The position numbers and the translations under genes are program-made. The notes below the pieces were generated by a model. It had not been told where the DNA came from, searched no databases, and saw nothing but the letters and a program-made list of their open reading frames with translations. A DNA stretch of 64,000 nt, from contig NZ_FAOZ01000002.1 of the NCBI RefSeq assembly GCF_001536285.1, positions 248,001 to 312,000 on the forward strand, read 5' to 3'. Numbering within the stretch: the first letter of the stretch is position 1; each line of letters begins with the position of its first letter. Positions 34,211-43,118 of the stretch are shown here, one piece after another. This stretch comes from Parafrankia irregularis. GTDB taxonomy: Bacteria > Actinomycetota > Actinomycetes > Frankiales > Frankiaceae.

Positions 34211-35839
34211 ATGACCGGGCCGGGCGCCCACCAACCTGGATCGGCCCTGGCCCCGGGCTCGGCCCCGGCCCCGGAGCCCACGACGACCGGGCGCCCGAGC
34301 GCCGGCCGCGGCGGCGCCGGTGAGGTCTGGCTGGTGGGTGCCGGGCCGGGTGATCCCGGGCTGCTGACGGTCCGCGGCCGCGAGCTCCTCGCCGCCGCGG
34401 ACGTGGTGGTCACCGACCGGCTGGCCGCGGCCGTGCTGCTCGACGCGGTCCGGTCGGACGCTCGCATCATCCATGTCGGCAAGAGTCCGACGCGGTCGCG
34501 CAGCCAGGACGAGGTCAACCAGATCCTGGTGGATGAGGCCCGAACCGGTGCGACGGTGGTGCGGCTCAAGGGCGGCGACCCGTTCCTGCTCGGCCGTGGT
34601 GGTGAGGAGGCCGAGGCCTGCGCCGCCGCAGGTATCCGCTGCACCGTGGTCCCCGGTGTGACCTCCGCGATCGCCGCGCCGGCCTACGCCGGCATTCCCG
34701 TCACCCATCGCGGGGTGGCGCAGGACCTCACCATCGTGTCGGGCCACGTCCCGCCGGGTCATCCCGACTCGACGGTGGACTGGGCGGCCCTGGCGTCCTC
34801 GCGCGCCACGGTCGTCGTGCTCATGGGGGTCGCCCGACTGATCGACATCGCTGACGCCCTGCTGCGCGGCGGACGTCCGCCGGAGACCCCGGCCGCTGTC
34901 ATCGAACGTGGGACGACGCCCGCCCAGCGGGTGCTCCGGACGACGCTTGAGTCCATCGCCGTCGACGCCGTCGCCTTTCGGCTGCGTTCACCGGCCGTGC
35001 TGGTGGTCGGTCCGGTCGCGGCCAGGCGCGACGCCGCCGTTCTGCCTGATCAGGCGGCGGTGGGCTCGGCGGCCGATACCGACGGCGACCGGACCGCGGC
35101 CGCCGGGCCGCTGGCGGGCGTCCGAGTGCTCGTGCCGCGGACGCGGGCTCGAGACAGCCTGCTCGCCCGAAGGCTGCGCGAGCTCGGCGCGGAGGCGGTC
35201 GAGACCGTGGTCAGCCGTCTCGTCCCGGCCACCGACGGCGCCGCCCTGCGGGAGGCGCTGCCCGGCGCGGACGGCCTGGTGCTGGCGGACGCGGACGAGG
35301 TCGCGGCGACCGTGACGCTGCTGCGTGCGGCCGGCACCGACGTACGGGCCCTCGCGGGTCTGACCCTCGTCGCCGCCTCCGACTCGGCCGCCGCCGCCCT
35401 GGACGCGCTGGGACTCGTCTCGGTGCGCTCCTCGGCCGAGGTCCAGGTCGCCAACCGGGTGGTGACCGAGGTGCCCGTTCCGGGGCTGCGGGTGGTGATC
35501 TGCGGGTCGGCGCCGCCGCCGGCGGGGATTCGGACGCTGCGCCGGGTCAGGCTGCTCACGGACGTCGCGGCGGAGCCGGACCTGAGGATCGCCGAAGAAC
35601 TGCGGCACGGCGACCTCGACGCCGTCGCGCTCGCCTCCTCGACCGCGGCGCGCTGCCTGTCCGAGCTGTACGGGCCGCTGCCCGACACCGTCCGGGTCGC
35701 CGCCATGGGCCGCCGGACCGTCGAGGCCTGCGAGGCGGCGGGGCTGCGGGTCGACGCCGTGCCGGCGGAGCCCGGGATCTACCCACTCGCGGCGGTCGTC
35801 GGCGAACTCGTGACAGGTCGGCCGACACCCGGGTCTTAG
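34211..35839 (+). CDS. cobA: Uroporphyrinogen-III C-methyltransferase with degenerate HemD-like C-terminal domain
   Basis: 542 residues. The N-terminal SUMT domain is complete: VGAGPGDPGLLTVRGRE, VVRLKGGDPFLLGRGGEEAE, VVPGVTSAIAAPAYAGIPVTHR and VVLMGVARL. It methylates uroporphyrinogen III at C2 and C7 to precorrin-2, on the path to siroheme and B12. The C-terminal half (about 290-540) keeps a HemD fold (VLVPRTRARDSLLARRLREL; ALASSTAARCLSEL) but lacks the usual F-T-S-x-N-A-V motif, so synthase activity is doubtful. Start uncertain: ATG 34211 or GTG 34190. It ends tail to tail with the chelatase gene, overlapping by 4 bp. Confidence 0.92.
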   Translation: MTGPGAHQPGSALAPGSAPAPEPTTTGRPSAGRGGAGEVWLVGAGPGDPGLLTVRGRELLAAADVVVTDRLAAAVLLDAVRSDARIIHVGKSPTRSRSQDEVNQILVDEARTGATVVRLKGGDPFLLGRGGEEAEACAAAGIRCTVVPGVTSAIAAPAYAGIPVTHRGVAQDLTIVSGHVPPGHPDSTVDWAALASSRATVVVLMGVARLIDIADALLRGGRPPETPAAVIERGTTPAQRVLRTTLESIAVDAVAFRLRSPAVLVVGPVAARRDAAVLPDQAAVGSAADTDGDRTAAAGPLAGVRVLVPRTRARDSLLARRLRELGAEAVETVVSRLVPATDGAALREALPGADGLVLADADEVAATVTLLRAAGTDVRALAGLTLVAASDSAAAALDALGLVSVRSSAEVQVANRVVTEVPVPGLRVVICGSAPPPAGIRTLRRVRLLTDVAAEPDLRIAEELRHGDLDAVALASSTAARCLSELYGPLPDTVRVAAMGRRTVEACEAAGLRVDAVPAEPGIYPLAAVVGELVTGRPTPGS

Positions 35840-36411
35840 TCGGGGCCTGGCCGGCCGACGGCGTCGTCGATGCGGGCCCGTACCGCCTGTACGACGCCCG
35901 GATGCAGCCCGAGTGGGCGGGTGATGGTCCAGCGGGTCGTGGGGTGCTCCGCCTGCGCGGCGGCAAGTGCCGCGGGTATGTCGCGGGTGGTGTGGTTGCC
36001 CTCGAACAGGAAGAACGGGTGCGCGATGATCTCCGAGCAGCCGGCACGGACCAGCGCGGCGTAGCCCTGGGCGATGTCCGGGTGGACGACGTCGAGGAAG
36101 GCGGGTTCCACCGCCTGCCAGGCCGGTGCGGTGCTCGTCGTGCCCGCGCCCGCTTGCGAGGCCGCGCCCGTCGCGCCTGTGCCCGCGCTCGTCGTGCCCG
36201 CGGTGCCCGCGTCGAACGTGCCCGGGTCGAACGTGCCCGCGTCCGGCGAGGCCGTGCCCGGACCTGCCGTGTCGCCGTCCGCCGCGCCGGCGTCGGACGC
36301 CTCCTCGTACGCGGGGTCGCCGCCACGGCTGAGCGCGCGTGCGAGCTCGATCACCATGGCATTCGCCTCGTCTCGGCGTGAGCCGTGTCCGATCACCAAC
36401 AGGCCGCGCAT
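35836..36411 (-). CDS. Sirohydrochlorin chelatase (CbiX/SirB family)
   Basis: 191 residues. It inserts Fe2+ (siroheme) or Co2+ into sirohydrochlorin. The metal-binding His is in GLLVIGHGSRRDEAN (His9), with a second in IAHPFFLFEGNHTTRDIP. Residues ~45-105 hold a low-complexity Thr/Gly/Ala/Asp insert (GTFDPGTFDAGTAGTTSAGTG) within the domain. Convergent with cobA, the enzyme two steps upstream; the pair supplies the sulfite reductase cofactor. No separate precorrin-2 dehydrogenase is in the window. ATG 36411 gives the standard N-terminus. Confidence 0.85.
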   Translation of the reverse strand: MRGLLVIGHGSRRDEANAMVIELARALSRGGDPAYEEASDAGAADGDTAGPGTASPDAGTFDPGTFDAGTAGTTSAGTGATGAASQAGAGTTSTAPAWQAVEPAFLDVVHPDIAQGYAALVRAGCSEIIAHPFFLFEGNHTTRDIPAALAAAQAEHPTTRWTITRPLGLHPGVVQAVRARIDDAVGRPGPD

Positions 36412-37049
36412 GACCTCAAGTCTGCCCCCGCCCGCACTGCGCCGCCGCTGGCGGGGGACCGGGGGCCGGGGAGACGGGAGCCGGAGCCATGGCAGGTATC
36501 GGGCGGAACGGGAGAATACTGGGCGAATCGCCCAGACCACCCGGTTGGGTAACACGCCCGGGTGGTCGAAGTCGGTGCAAGCCCGCGAGAACGGGCTTTC
36601 ACTCCCCAATAGTGTGAACAGGCGTTCGACATGGGCAGTTCGGTGATGGTGTGCTCTTCCCGTACCTGCTGCCGCCGGCCCTGTCCCGTCGGCGGCCGCA
36701 GGTAGGCTCTCTCCTCGCCGGGCGCCCGAAGCGCCAGGGCCGCGCCGAAGCCGACCTCTTGTCCGGCTTCCCCCACTTCCTCGGCTTCTCCGCGAGAACG
36801 CGACCAGCGCGACCAGCGCGACCGTGTCGATCAGGCTACTGGTCGCCGCCGCGGCGTCGGAATGCGGACAGCGCACGGCCGTGGGGCCGTGGGCGCGTTA
36901 GCGTCGCGGTCGGCGGTGCGTTACATGACCCGTGTTCGGACGTCTGTCATGGGCGCCGCCGAAGCGTGATGATGGCTGTGTTCGCGCGACGCGCGTGAAC
37001 CGGGGCGCGTCGTTCGCGGCCGCGCCGACGAGCGGAGAGCGGGCGAGAC
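36412..37049. other. 638-bp divergent gap between chelatase and kinase genes
   Basis: No convincing gene. At 36519-36598 it holds three successive hairpins, described separately. The rest includes pyrimidine-rich sequence near 36755-36795 and two GCGACCAGC units (36806-36824). Confidence 0.5.
36519..36598. ncRNA. Three consecutive hairpins, possible structured RNA
   Basis: Stem 1: CTGGGCGA/TCGCCCAG around one base (36519-36535). Stem 2: ACCACCCGG/CCGGGTGGT with a 13-nt loop (36536-36566). Stem 3: AAGCCCG/CGGGCTT around CGAGAA (36579-36598). All arms are perfect and nearly abutting. Between stems 2 and 3, GAAGTCGGTGCAAGCCC recalls the conserved core of cobalamin riboswitches, but the CCGCCACTGT part is missing. 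Orientation and function unknown. Confidence 0.35.
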
Positions 37050-38819
37050 GTGGCGGACCGATCGGCCCTCCGGTCGCAGGGAGAACCTCTGCACCCGGAC
37101 GATCCGACGTCGATCGGGCGGTATGAGGTGATCGGCCGGCTGGGTGCCGGTGGCATGGGCCGGGTCTACCTCGCCCTCGACCAGCAGGGCCGCAAGGTGG
37201 CCATCAAGGTGATCCGGTCGGATCTCGCGGTGGATCCCGAGTTCCGGGACCGTTTCGCCGACGAGGTCGCCGCCGCGCGCCGGGTCGCTCCCTTCTGCAC
37301 CGCACAGGTTCTCGACGCGGACCCGCACGCACGCCGCCCCTACCTGGTCACCGAGTTCATCGACGGCGCCCGCCTCGACCGGGTGGTGGACGAATCCGGG
37401 GCGCTCCCGCTGTCGACCCTGCAGGGTGTGGCCGTGGGTGTCGCCTCGGCACTGACCGCGATCCACGGCGCCGGCATCGTCCACCGCGATCTCAAGCCGA
37501 GCAACGTCCTGCTGTCCTACTCCGGCCCCAGAGTGATCGACTTCGGGATCGCCCGCGCGCTCGACGCGGTCAGCGGGAGGACCCAGACCGGGCTGGTCCT
37601 GGGCTCGGTCGGCTGGATGGCTCCGGAGCAGATGGAGGGCACGGCGCCGGTCGGCCCGGCCACCGACGTCTTCGCCTGGGGCCTGCTCGTCGCGTACGCC
37701 GCGGCCGGTGATCATCCCTACGGCGACGGTACCTACCTGGAGATGTCGGAGCGGGTACTCACCACCGAACCCGATCTGCGCCAGGTTCCGCCCGCGCTGG
37801 CCGGGATCGTCGGCTCCGCCCTGCATCGTGATCCGCGGCGGCGCCCGTCCGCGGAGCAGCTGCTGCTGCGCCTGCTCGGTGACCGCAGCGGTGCCAAGGC
37901 GAACCCCCGGGTGGCGGCCACCGAGGTCATCGACAACACCTGGCCCCGCAGCCGGTCCGCCGCCGCGGCAGCCGCCGGCCTCGGGCTGGGCGCGGCCGCC
38001 GCAGGAGCGGGCGCCGGTGCCGCGTACGGCGCCGGCGCGGCCCAGCGGCCGGCGCAGACCCGGGTCGCGGGCCCCGGTGACGTCAGCGGCCGTTGGTGGG
38101 AGGCGCCACCGGAAGCCGCCCGCGGCGGCTCGGCGGGGGCTGGCCAGGCATACCAGCCCGGACAGTCCGGACAGTCCGGACAGTCCGGACAGCCCGGCAA
38201 GGTCGTGCCGGGCGCGGGTGGTCCGCAGCCGGCGCGTCGACGCAAGGGCGGATTCGTCCAGTACGGCGACGAACCCGACCTGGCCCGGTCAGGCGCCCCT
38301 TACCCGGCGGGCTCGGCCGGCCCCGGGCAGGCCGCGCCGCGCGCCGCCCGCCCGGCGCCGCCACCCGCACCACCCGCGGCCCCCTACCACGAGGACGCGC
38401 CGCGCTCCGCGTACCGCGACGCCCACCGCCCGCCGCCGCCCGCGCCTCCGCCCGCACCGGCACCAGCTCCCTACCGTGAGCCGCGCCGCCCGCGGCGGCG
38501 GTGGCGGCTGCGGATCCCGTTCAAGCGGACGATCATCTTCGTGCTGATGGTGCTGCTTCTGCTGTCCGCGGCCGACCAGATCGCGACGATGGTGGACAAC
38601 AAGCGCCAGCAGATCTGGGACAGGACCGTCACCTCGGTGCACGACTGGGTGGACGACCAGATCGACTGGTTCCGTGGCAAGGGCGATGAGGCGCGGGACC
38701 AGCTCCCGGAACCGAACGACCAGATCCAGATCCCGCCCGCGGGCGACGAGAGCCTGCGCGACCGGCTTCAGGACCTGCGGGGCGGCGTCTCCGACCTGCT
38801 GCCGACCGGTTCGGGGTGA
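37050..38819 (+). CDS. Membrane-anchored serine/threonine protein kinase
   Basis: 589 residues. Hanks-type kinase domain (about 23-275): IGRLGAGGMGRVYLA (Gly loop), VAIKVIR (catalytic Lys), HRDLKPSN (about 146-153), DFGIAR and GWMAPEQM. A long Ala/Gly/Pro-rich linker follows, with (GQS) repeats encoded by a 9-bp unit repeated four times at 38162-38197. Then one TM helix (TIIFVLMVLLLLSAA, about 493-508) and a short extracytoplasmic tail without PASTA or other sensor domain. Stimulus and targets unknown. GTG start 37050, with GGGCGAGA upstream. Confidence 0.93.
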   Translation: MADRSALRSQGEPLHPDDPTSIGRYEVIGRLGAGGMGRVYLALDQQGRKVAIKVIRSDLAVDPEFRDRFADEVAAARRVAPFCTAQVLDADPHARRPYLVTEFIDGARLDRVVDESGALPLSTLQGVAVGVASALTAIHGAGIVHRDLKPSNVLLSYSGPRVIDFGIARALDAVSGRTQTGLVLGSVGWMAPEQMEGTAPVGPATDVFAWGLLVAYAAAGDHPYGDGTYLEMSERVLTTEPDLRQVPPALAGIVGSALHRDPRRRPSAEQLLLRLLGDRSGAKANPRVAATEVIDNTWPRSRSAAAAAAGLGLGAAAAGAGAGAAYGAGAAQRPAQTRVAGPGDVSGRWWEAPPEAARGGSAGAGQAYQPGQSGQSGQSGQPGKVVPGAGGPQPARRRKGGFVQYGDEPDLARSGAPYPAGSAGPGQAAPRAARPAPPPAPPAAPYHEDAPRSAYRDAHRPPPPAPPPAPAPAPYREPRRPRRRWRLRIPFKRTIIFVLMVLLLLSAADQIATMVDNKRQQIWDRTVTSVHDWVDDQIDWFRGKGDEARDQLPEPNDQIQIPPAGDESLRDRLQDLRGGVSDLLPTGSG

Positions 38820-38892
38820 CCAGGGTGCGGCAGTGTCCCGGCCGAACAGGGTTGTCGGCATGAACCGGGCCTGACGCAGGTACACCGAGGGT

Positions 38893-39177
38893 ATGGCGAA
38901 CTTCACCAGCAAGGTCCAGGAGCTGCTCCACAGCCCCAAGGCCCAGGAGATGGTCGACAAGGCCAAGACGGTGGCGAACAAGCCGGAGAACCGGGCGAAG
39001 TTCAAGCAGCTGACCAGCAAGTTCACCGGCAAGGGCCGGGGACCGGGCGGCGGCGGCTCGGCCGGCCAGGGCCACACGTCGAGCATGTCGAGCACGCCGA
39101 GCGCCGGGCCCTCCGGTCCGATCGGTGGCGCGGGGCGCGGCTCCGGTGACAACCCGTCGGACTACGGGCCCTTTTGA
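38893..39177 (+). CDS. Small Lys-rich protein, unknown function
   Basis: 94 residues. An N-terminal amphipathic, Lys-rich helix region (FTSKVQELLHSPKAQEMVDK, NKPENRAKFKQL) and a Gly/Ser/Pro-rich tail ending NPSDYGPF. It resembles in composition small actinobacterial proteins annotated as MT0933-type antitoxins, but no toxin is adjacent and the match is weak. It lies 73 bp after the kinase and could be co-transcribed with it. Confidence 0.6.
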   Translation: MANFTSKVQELLHSPKAQEMVDKAKTVANKPENRAKFKQLTSKFTGKGRGPGGGGSAGQGHTSSMSSTPSAGPSGPIGGAGRGSGDNPSDYGPF

Positions 39178-39523
39178 GTAGTCGGGTAGTTCCTTGCGTA
39201 ACTCGTGACGGCGGGCGGCCGGGCCTCACCTCCGCCCGGTTGGTGCCCCGAAGGCCCGGGATCCGTCCAGGGCGAACGTCGCCTGGGCGGCTGCCGCAGG
39301 CTGCGGTGCAGCGGCTGCGGCTGGCGTTGCTACCGGACAGGAGCGAAGGATTTCGGTCGTCCTGACGACCGAAATCCTTCACTCTTCACGAAACGATCCC
39401 GAGTCGGTCCGTGGCAGGTTTGTCACCGATCAGAATTTCCGGTGCTCCGCCGGTGGTGGGCCGCGGGGCCGACGTGCTCGCGATTCGATCGGTTCAAGCG
39501 GTACAGGTCGTACGATCTGACGG
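39178..39523. other. Gap before mqnC with one palindrome
   Basis: Contains the class B core at 39348-39377. The mqnC promoter should lie in 39380-39520; GTACGATCTG just before the start may include a -10, but this is weak. Confidence 0.5.
39348..39377 (-). repeat. 30-bp intergenic palindrome, single class B copy
   Basis: Arms GGATTTCGGTCGT and ACGACCGAAATCC around CCTG; both arms carry the same compensated A-T to G-C change. The left flank TTGCTACCGGACAGGAGCGA is the reverse complement of the class B right flank, so it is inverted relative to copies 1-2. It lies 171 bp after the small protein gene. Confidence 0.92.
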
Positions 39524-40729
39524 GTGAGCCTTGTTGATGCCGACGGTGAGTCCCCGGCGGGCCCGGCCCGCGTGGCTGACGGCGAGATCCGCGCCCTGCT
39601 GGATCGCGCGGCCGACGGTGGGCGGATCTCGCCGGAAGAGGCGTTGCTGCTCTACACGTCCGCGCCGCTGCACGCGCTCGGCCTGGCCGCAGACACGGTG
39701 CGCCGCCGCCGGTTCCCCGACGGGATCGCCACCTACATCATCGACCGGAACATCAACTACACGAACGTCTGCGTGACCGCCTGCCGCTTCTGCGCCTTCT
39801 ACCGGGCACCGAAGCACGCCGAGGGCTGGGTGCGCGAGCTGGACGACATCGTGGCCAGGTGCGGTGAGGCCGTCGAGCTCGGGGCGACCCAGATCATGCT
39901 CCAGGGCGGCCACCATCCCGAGTTCGGGATCGAGTGGTACGAGCGGACGTTCGCCGGCATCAAGGCGGCGTACCCGCAGCTGGCACTGCACTCGCTCGGG
40001 GCCAGCGAGGTCGTCCACATCGCCCGGACGTCCGGCCTGGAGCACGCGGAGGTCATCACCAGGCTGCGTGACGCCGGGCTGGACAGTTTCGCCGGCGCCG
40101 GCGCCGAGATCCTCACCGAGCGGCCGCGGCACGCGATCGCGCCGCTCAAGGAGCCGGGCCATGTCTGGCTGTCGGTGATGGAGACGGCGCACGGCCTCGG
40201 CCTGGAGTCGACGGCGACGTTCATGATGGGCACCGGCGAGACGAACGCCGAGCGCATCGAGCACATGCGGATGATCCGGGACGTCCAGGACCGTACCGGC
40301 GGGTTCCGGTCGTTCATCCCGTGGACGTACCAGCCGGAGAACAACCACCTGGGTGGCCGGACGCAGGCGACCACCCTGGAGTACCTGAGGCTGGTGGCCG
40401 TCGCGCGGCTTTTCTTCGACAACGTCGCGCACCTGCAGGGCTCGTGGCTGACGACCGGCAAGGAGGTCGGGCAGCTCACCCTGCACATGGGCGCCGACGA
40501 TCTCGGCTCGGTCATGCTGGAGGAGAACGTCGTCTCCTCCGCCGGTGCCCGGCACCGGACCAACCGCGCCGAGCTGATCCACCTGATCCGCTCGGCGGGG
40601 CGGATTCCGGCCCAGCGGGACACCCTCTACCGGCACCTGCTCGTACACAGGGACCCGGCGTTGGACCCGGTCGACGACCGGGTGGCCTCCCACTTCTCGT
40701 CGACGGCCCTGCCGCTGGTGGCGAGCTGA
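39524..40729 (+). CDS. mqnC: Cyclic dehypoxanthine futalosine synthase (radical SAM)
   Basis: 401 residues. It cyclises dehypoxanthine futalosine to the spiro naphthoate precursor. The radical-SAM cluster motif CVTACRFC is at Cys83, 87 and 90. Other family marks: RNINYTNVC, GATQIMLQGGHHPEFGIEWY, ATFMMGTGETNAER and WTYQPENNHLGG. GTG start 39524. The order mqnC, aminodeoxyfutalosine deaminase, menG forms menaquinone block 2. MqnC and MqnE share a fold but play different roles, and the C-terminal halves differ as expected. Confidence 0.96.
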   Translation: MSLVDADGESPAGPARVADGEIRALLDRAADGGRISPEEALLLYTSAPLHALGLAADTVRRRRFPDGIATYIIDRNINYTNVCVTACRFCAFYRAPKHAEGWVRELDDIVARCGEAVELGATQIMLQGGHHPEFGIEWYERTFAGIKAAYPQLALHSLGASEVVHIARTSGLEHAEVITRLRDAGLDSFAGAGAEILTERPRHAIAPLKEPGHVWLSVMETAHGLGLESTATFMMGTGETNAERIEHMRMIRDVQDRTGGFRSFIPWTYQPENNHLGGRTQATTLEYLRLVAVARLFFDNVAHLQGSWLTTGKEVGQLTLHMGADDLGSVMLEENVVSSAGARHRTNRAELIHLIRSAGRIPAQRDTLYRHLLVHRDPALDPVDDRVASHFSSTALPLVAS

Positions 40730-40767
40730 CCCCCGAGCGGGGCGCCGCGGCGGCATCCGGGCCGGCG

Positions 40768-42021
40768 GTGTCCGCGCACGGGTCGGTGTCCGCGCACGGG
40801 CCGGCGGTGTCCGAGATCGGTTCGGCGTCCGAGATCGGGTCGGCGTCCGAGACCGGGCCGAAGATCGAGCTGCACGTCCACCTGGAGGGGACGGTGCGGC
40901 CCGAGATGCTGCTCGCGATGGGCCGCCGCAACAACGAGGCGCTGCCGGCCCGCACCGTCGAGGGCATCGCCGAGCTCTACCGGTTCCGGGACTTCGACCA
41001 CTTCATCAAGGTCTGGGTCCTCACCACCCACGTCATGCGGACGGCCGACGACTTCCGGGAGGTCGTCGTCGACTACGCCCGCCGCGCGGCCGAGCAGGGC
41101 GCCGTGTACCTGGAGGGAATCTTCTCCCCCTGGTACCGGGTGCACCGGGGCGTGCCGTGGGAGGAGATCTTCACCGGCTACGCGGACGGCGCGTGCGAGG
41201 CGCGCGAGCGGTTCGGGGTCGAGGTGCGGCTCACCCCCGACATCGACCGGGTGCTCCCGCCAGAGGCCGCGATGGACGTCGTGCGCTGGTCGTCGCGGTT
41301 CGTCGACCGCGGTGTCGTCGGGATCGGCCTCGGCGGTCCCGAGGTGGGCCATCCGCCGGAGCCGTACGCGCCGGTCTTCGCCGCCGCCGCCGACGCGGGG
41401 CTCGCCGCCGTCCCGCACGCGGGGGAGACGGCCGGGGCGGAGTCGGTGCGTGGCGCGCTGCACGCGCTGGGCGCGCGGCGGATCCGCCACGGCGTGCGCG
41501 CGCTGGAGGACCCCGACCTGGTCGCGGAGCTCGTCGAGCGGAACATCGTGCTGGACGTCTGCCCGGTGTCGAACCTGCGCACCGGCGTTGTGCGCGACCT
41601 GGCCGACCATCCGCTGCCCGCGCTGGTCGCGGCCGGACTGCGCTGCTCGCTGGCCACGGACGACCCGGCGATGTTCGGTACCGACCTCGAACGGGAGTCC
41701 GCGATCGCTGCGGGCCTCGGGGTGCCGCTGCGGGAGGTGTTCGCCGCCGGGCTGGCCGGTGCGCTCTGCGACGAGGGCACCCGGGCGAGGTTGGCTGCGG
41801 CTGCCGAGCACACCGACTGGGACCGGGCGCAGGCCGCGGCAGCCGCCGGCAGCGCCGCGGCGATCGCCGGCAGCCCCGTGGCAGCCGGTAGCGGCGGTGA
41901 CCGTGACAGCGGTGGCGGTGGCGGTGGCGGCGGTCACCGTGACAGCGGCGGCAGCACCGCGGCGGCGGTCGAGCGCATCGGGGCACAGCAGGCACCGTCG
42001 ATGGTGAGCACAGAGGGATGA
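40768..42021 (+). CDS. Aminodeoxyfutalosine deaminase (adenosine deaminase family)
   Basis: 417 residues from the first GTG. Adenosine deaminase fold: metal His pair in [10 protein letters not shown], then VGIGLGGPE, the metal His in VPHAGET, RIRHGV, and the Asp pair in [11 protein letters not shown]. The family also contains true adenosine deaminases; the position between mqnC and menG, and the aminofutalosine-type MqnE, favour deamination of aminofutalosine to futalosine. The N-terminus is built of tandem repeats that create three possible GTG starts (40768, 40786, 40807). The C-terminus is Gly/Ala-rich and disordered. The start is uncertain; the function is fairly sure. Confidence 0.85.
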   Translation: MSAHGSVSAHGPAVSEIGSASEIGSASETGPKIELHVHLEGTVRPEMLLAMGRRNNEALPARTVEGIAELYRFRDFDHFIKVWVLTTHVMRTADDFREVVVDYARRAAEQGAVYLEGIFSPWYRVHRGVPWEEIFTGYADGACEARERFGVEVRLTPDIDRVLPPEAAMDVVRWSSRFVDRGVVGIGLGGPEVGHPPEPYAPVFAAAADAGLAAVPHAGETAGAESVRGALHALGARRIRHGVRALEDPDLVAELVERNIVLDVCPVSNLRTGVVRDLADHPLPALVAAGLRCSLATDDPAMFGTDLERESAIAAGLGVPLREVFAAGLAGALCDEGTRARLAAAAEHTDWDRAQAAAAAGSAAAIAGSPVAAGSGGDRDSGGGGGGGGHRDSGGSTAAAVERIGAQQAPSMVSTEG

Positions 42022-42025
42022 ACCA

Positions 42026-42805
42026 GTGAGCCGAGCGGGACTGGACAAGAAGCCCGACCAGGTGGCCGCGATGTTCGACCAGGTCGCACGGCGCTACGAC
42101 CTGACGAACGCGGTGCTGTCGGCCGGCCTTGACCGAACCTGGCGGACGGCCACCGCGCGGGCACTGGATCTGGCCCCCGGTCTGCGTGTCCTCGACGTCG
42201 CGGCCGGCACCGCCACGTCGTCGCGGGCGTTCGCGGACTCCGGTTCGGACGTGGTGGCCTGCGACTTCTCCCTCGGGATGCTGGCGGAGGGCCGTCGGCG
42301 CCTCGCCGACCGCGCGCGGTCGGCCGCCACGACCACGACGGCCTCCGGCACCGGTACCGGTGCGGCCGGTCCGGTCGGCGGCCGGGTGCTGCTCACGGCG
42401 GGTGACGGTCTGCGGCTGCCCTTCGCCGACGAGTCCTTCGACCGGGTGACCATCTCGTTCGGGCTGCGCAACGTCGCTGCCGTCGACGTCTGCCTCGGCG
42501 AGCTGCTGCGCGTCACCCGGCCGGGCGGTGTGCTGGCGGTCTGCGAGTTCAGCAGGCCGGTGTGGCGGCCGGTGCGCACGGTGTACATGGAGTACCTGAT
42601 GCGCGCCCTGCCCGCGGTGGCGCGGGCGGTCAGCAGCAACCCCGACTCGTACGTGTACCTCGCCGAGTCCATCCGGGCCTGGCCCGGGCAGGCGGAGCTG
42701 GCGGAAATGGTCCGCTCGGCGGGGTGGACGAGGGTGAACTGGCGCAACCTCAGCGGCGGCATCGTCGCCGTGCACCGGGCGGTGCGGCCCGGCGGGCAGG
42801 ACTGA
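42026..42805 (+). CDS. menG: Demethylmenaquinone methyltransferase
   Basis: 259 residues. SAM-dependent C-methyltransferase of the UbiE/MenG family, last ring step of menaquinone synthesis. Visible: [33 protein letters not shown] (SAM loop), [20 protein letters not shown] and [23 protein letters not shown] short Thr/Gly insert ([14 protein letters not shown]) interrupts the domain near residue 105. GTG start, four bases after the deaminase stop. Followed by a class A repeat. Confidence 0.94.
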   Translation: MSRAGLDKKPDQVAAMFDQVARRYDLTNAVLSAGLDRTWRTATARALDLAPGLRVLDVAAGTATSSRAFADSGSDVVACDFSLGMLAEGRRRLADRARSAATTTTASGTGTGAAGPVGGRVLLTAGDGLRLPFADESFDRVTISFGLRNVAAVDVCLGELLRVTRPGGVLAVCEFSRPVWRPVRTVYMEYLMRALPAVARAVSSNPDSYVYLAESIRAWPGQAELAEMVRSAGWTRVNWRNLSGGIVAVHRAVRPGGQD

Positions 42806-43118
42806 CCAGGCACCCTGACGGCCTGCCGCTGCCCGAGCGCGGGATTGCCCGGCGGCCTCGTTTGGCGACCCGCAAGAGTGAACGATTTTGGTCGTTCCGG
42901 CGACCGAAATCCTCCTGTCTTGCGGGTCGCCAAGCGACTCCGTACCCCTTTTTGCCCCTCTTGGGACGAATTGCGGGCGCTGAGTGACGGCTCGGAACCA
43001 GTGGGATCCGGTGGGTGGCCGTGCGGCGGGTGGGCAGGGGCCGCCGGGGCGGCCGGGCTGGGCCGGACTGGGCTGCGCCGGCGGGCCGGCGGGCCGGCGG
43101 GGGTGCGGGAGTGCGGGG
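42806..43118. other. Convergent gap with class A repeat
   Basis: Between menG (+) and the dienelactone hydrolase gene (-). Nearly half is the class A repeat at 42862-43025; the rest is Gly-codon-like GC-rich sequence. Confidence 0.6.
42862..43025 (-). repeat. Class A palindromic intergenic repeat (core 42883-42912)
   Basis: The core is diverged (CGATTTTGGTCG ... CGACCGAAATCC). The outer arms are perfect: TTGGCGACCCGCAAGA (42862-42877) and TCTTGCGGGTCGCCAA (42918-42933), giving a 72-bp nested palindrome. The right flank (CCCTTTTTGCCCCTCTTG, GGGATCC, GGGTGGCCGTG) matches the inverted copy at 33868-34025. Confidence 0.87.

Noticed and set aside
36567-36603. Cobalamin riboswitch on the plus strand
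   Set aside because: The GGTG-x-AA-x2-CC part matches but the required CCGCCACTGT portion and peripheral stems are absent, and the next plus-strand gene is a kinase over 400 bp away. Kept only as an unassigned structured RNA.
38893-39177. Antitoxin of a toxin-antitoxin pair
   Set aside because: Composition is only loosely like MT0933-type antitoxins and there is no adjacent toxin-sized gene.
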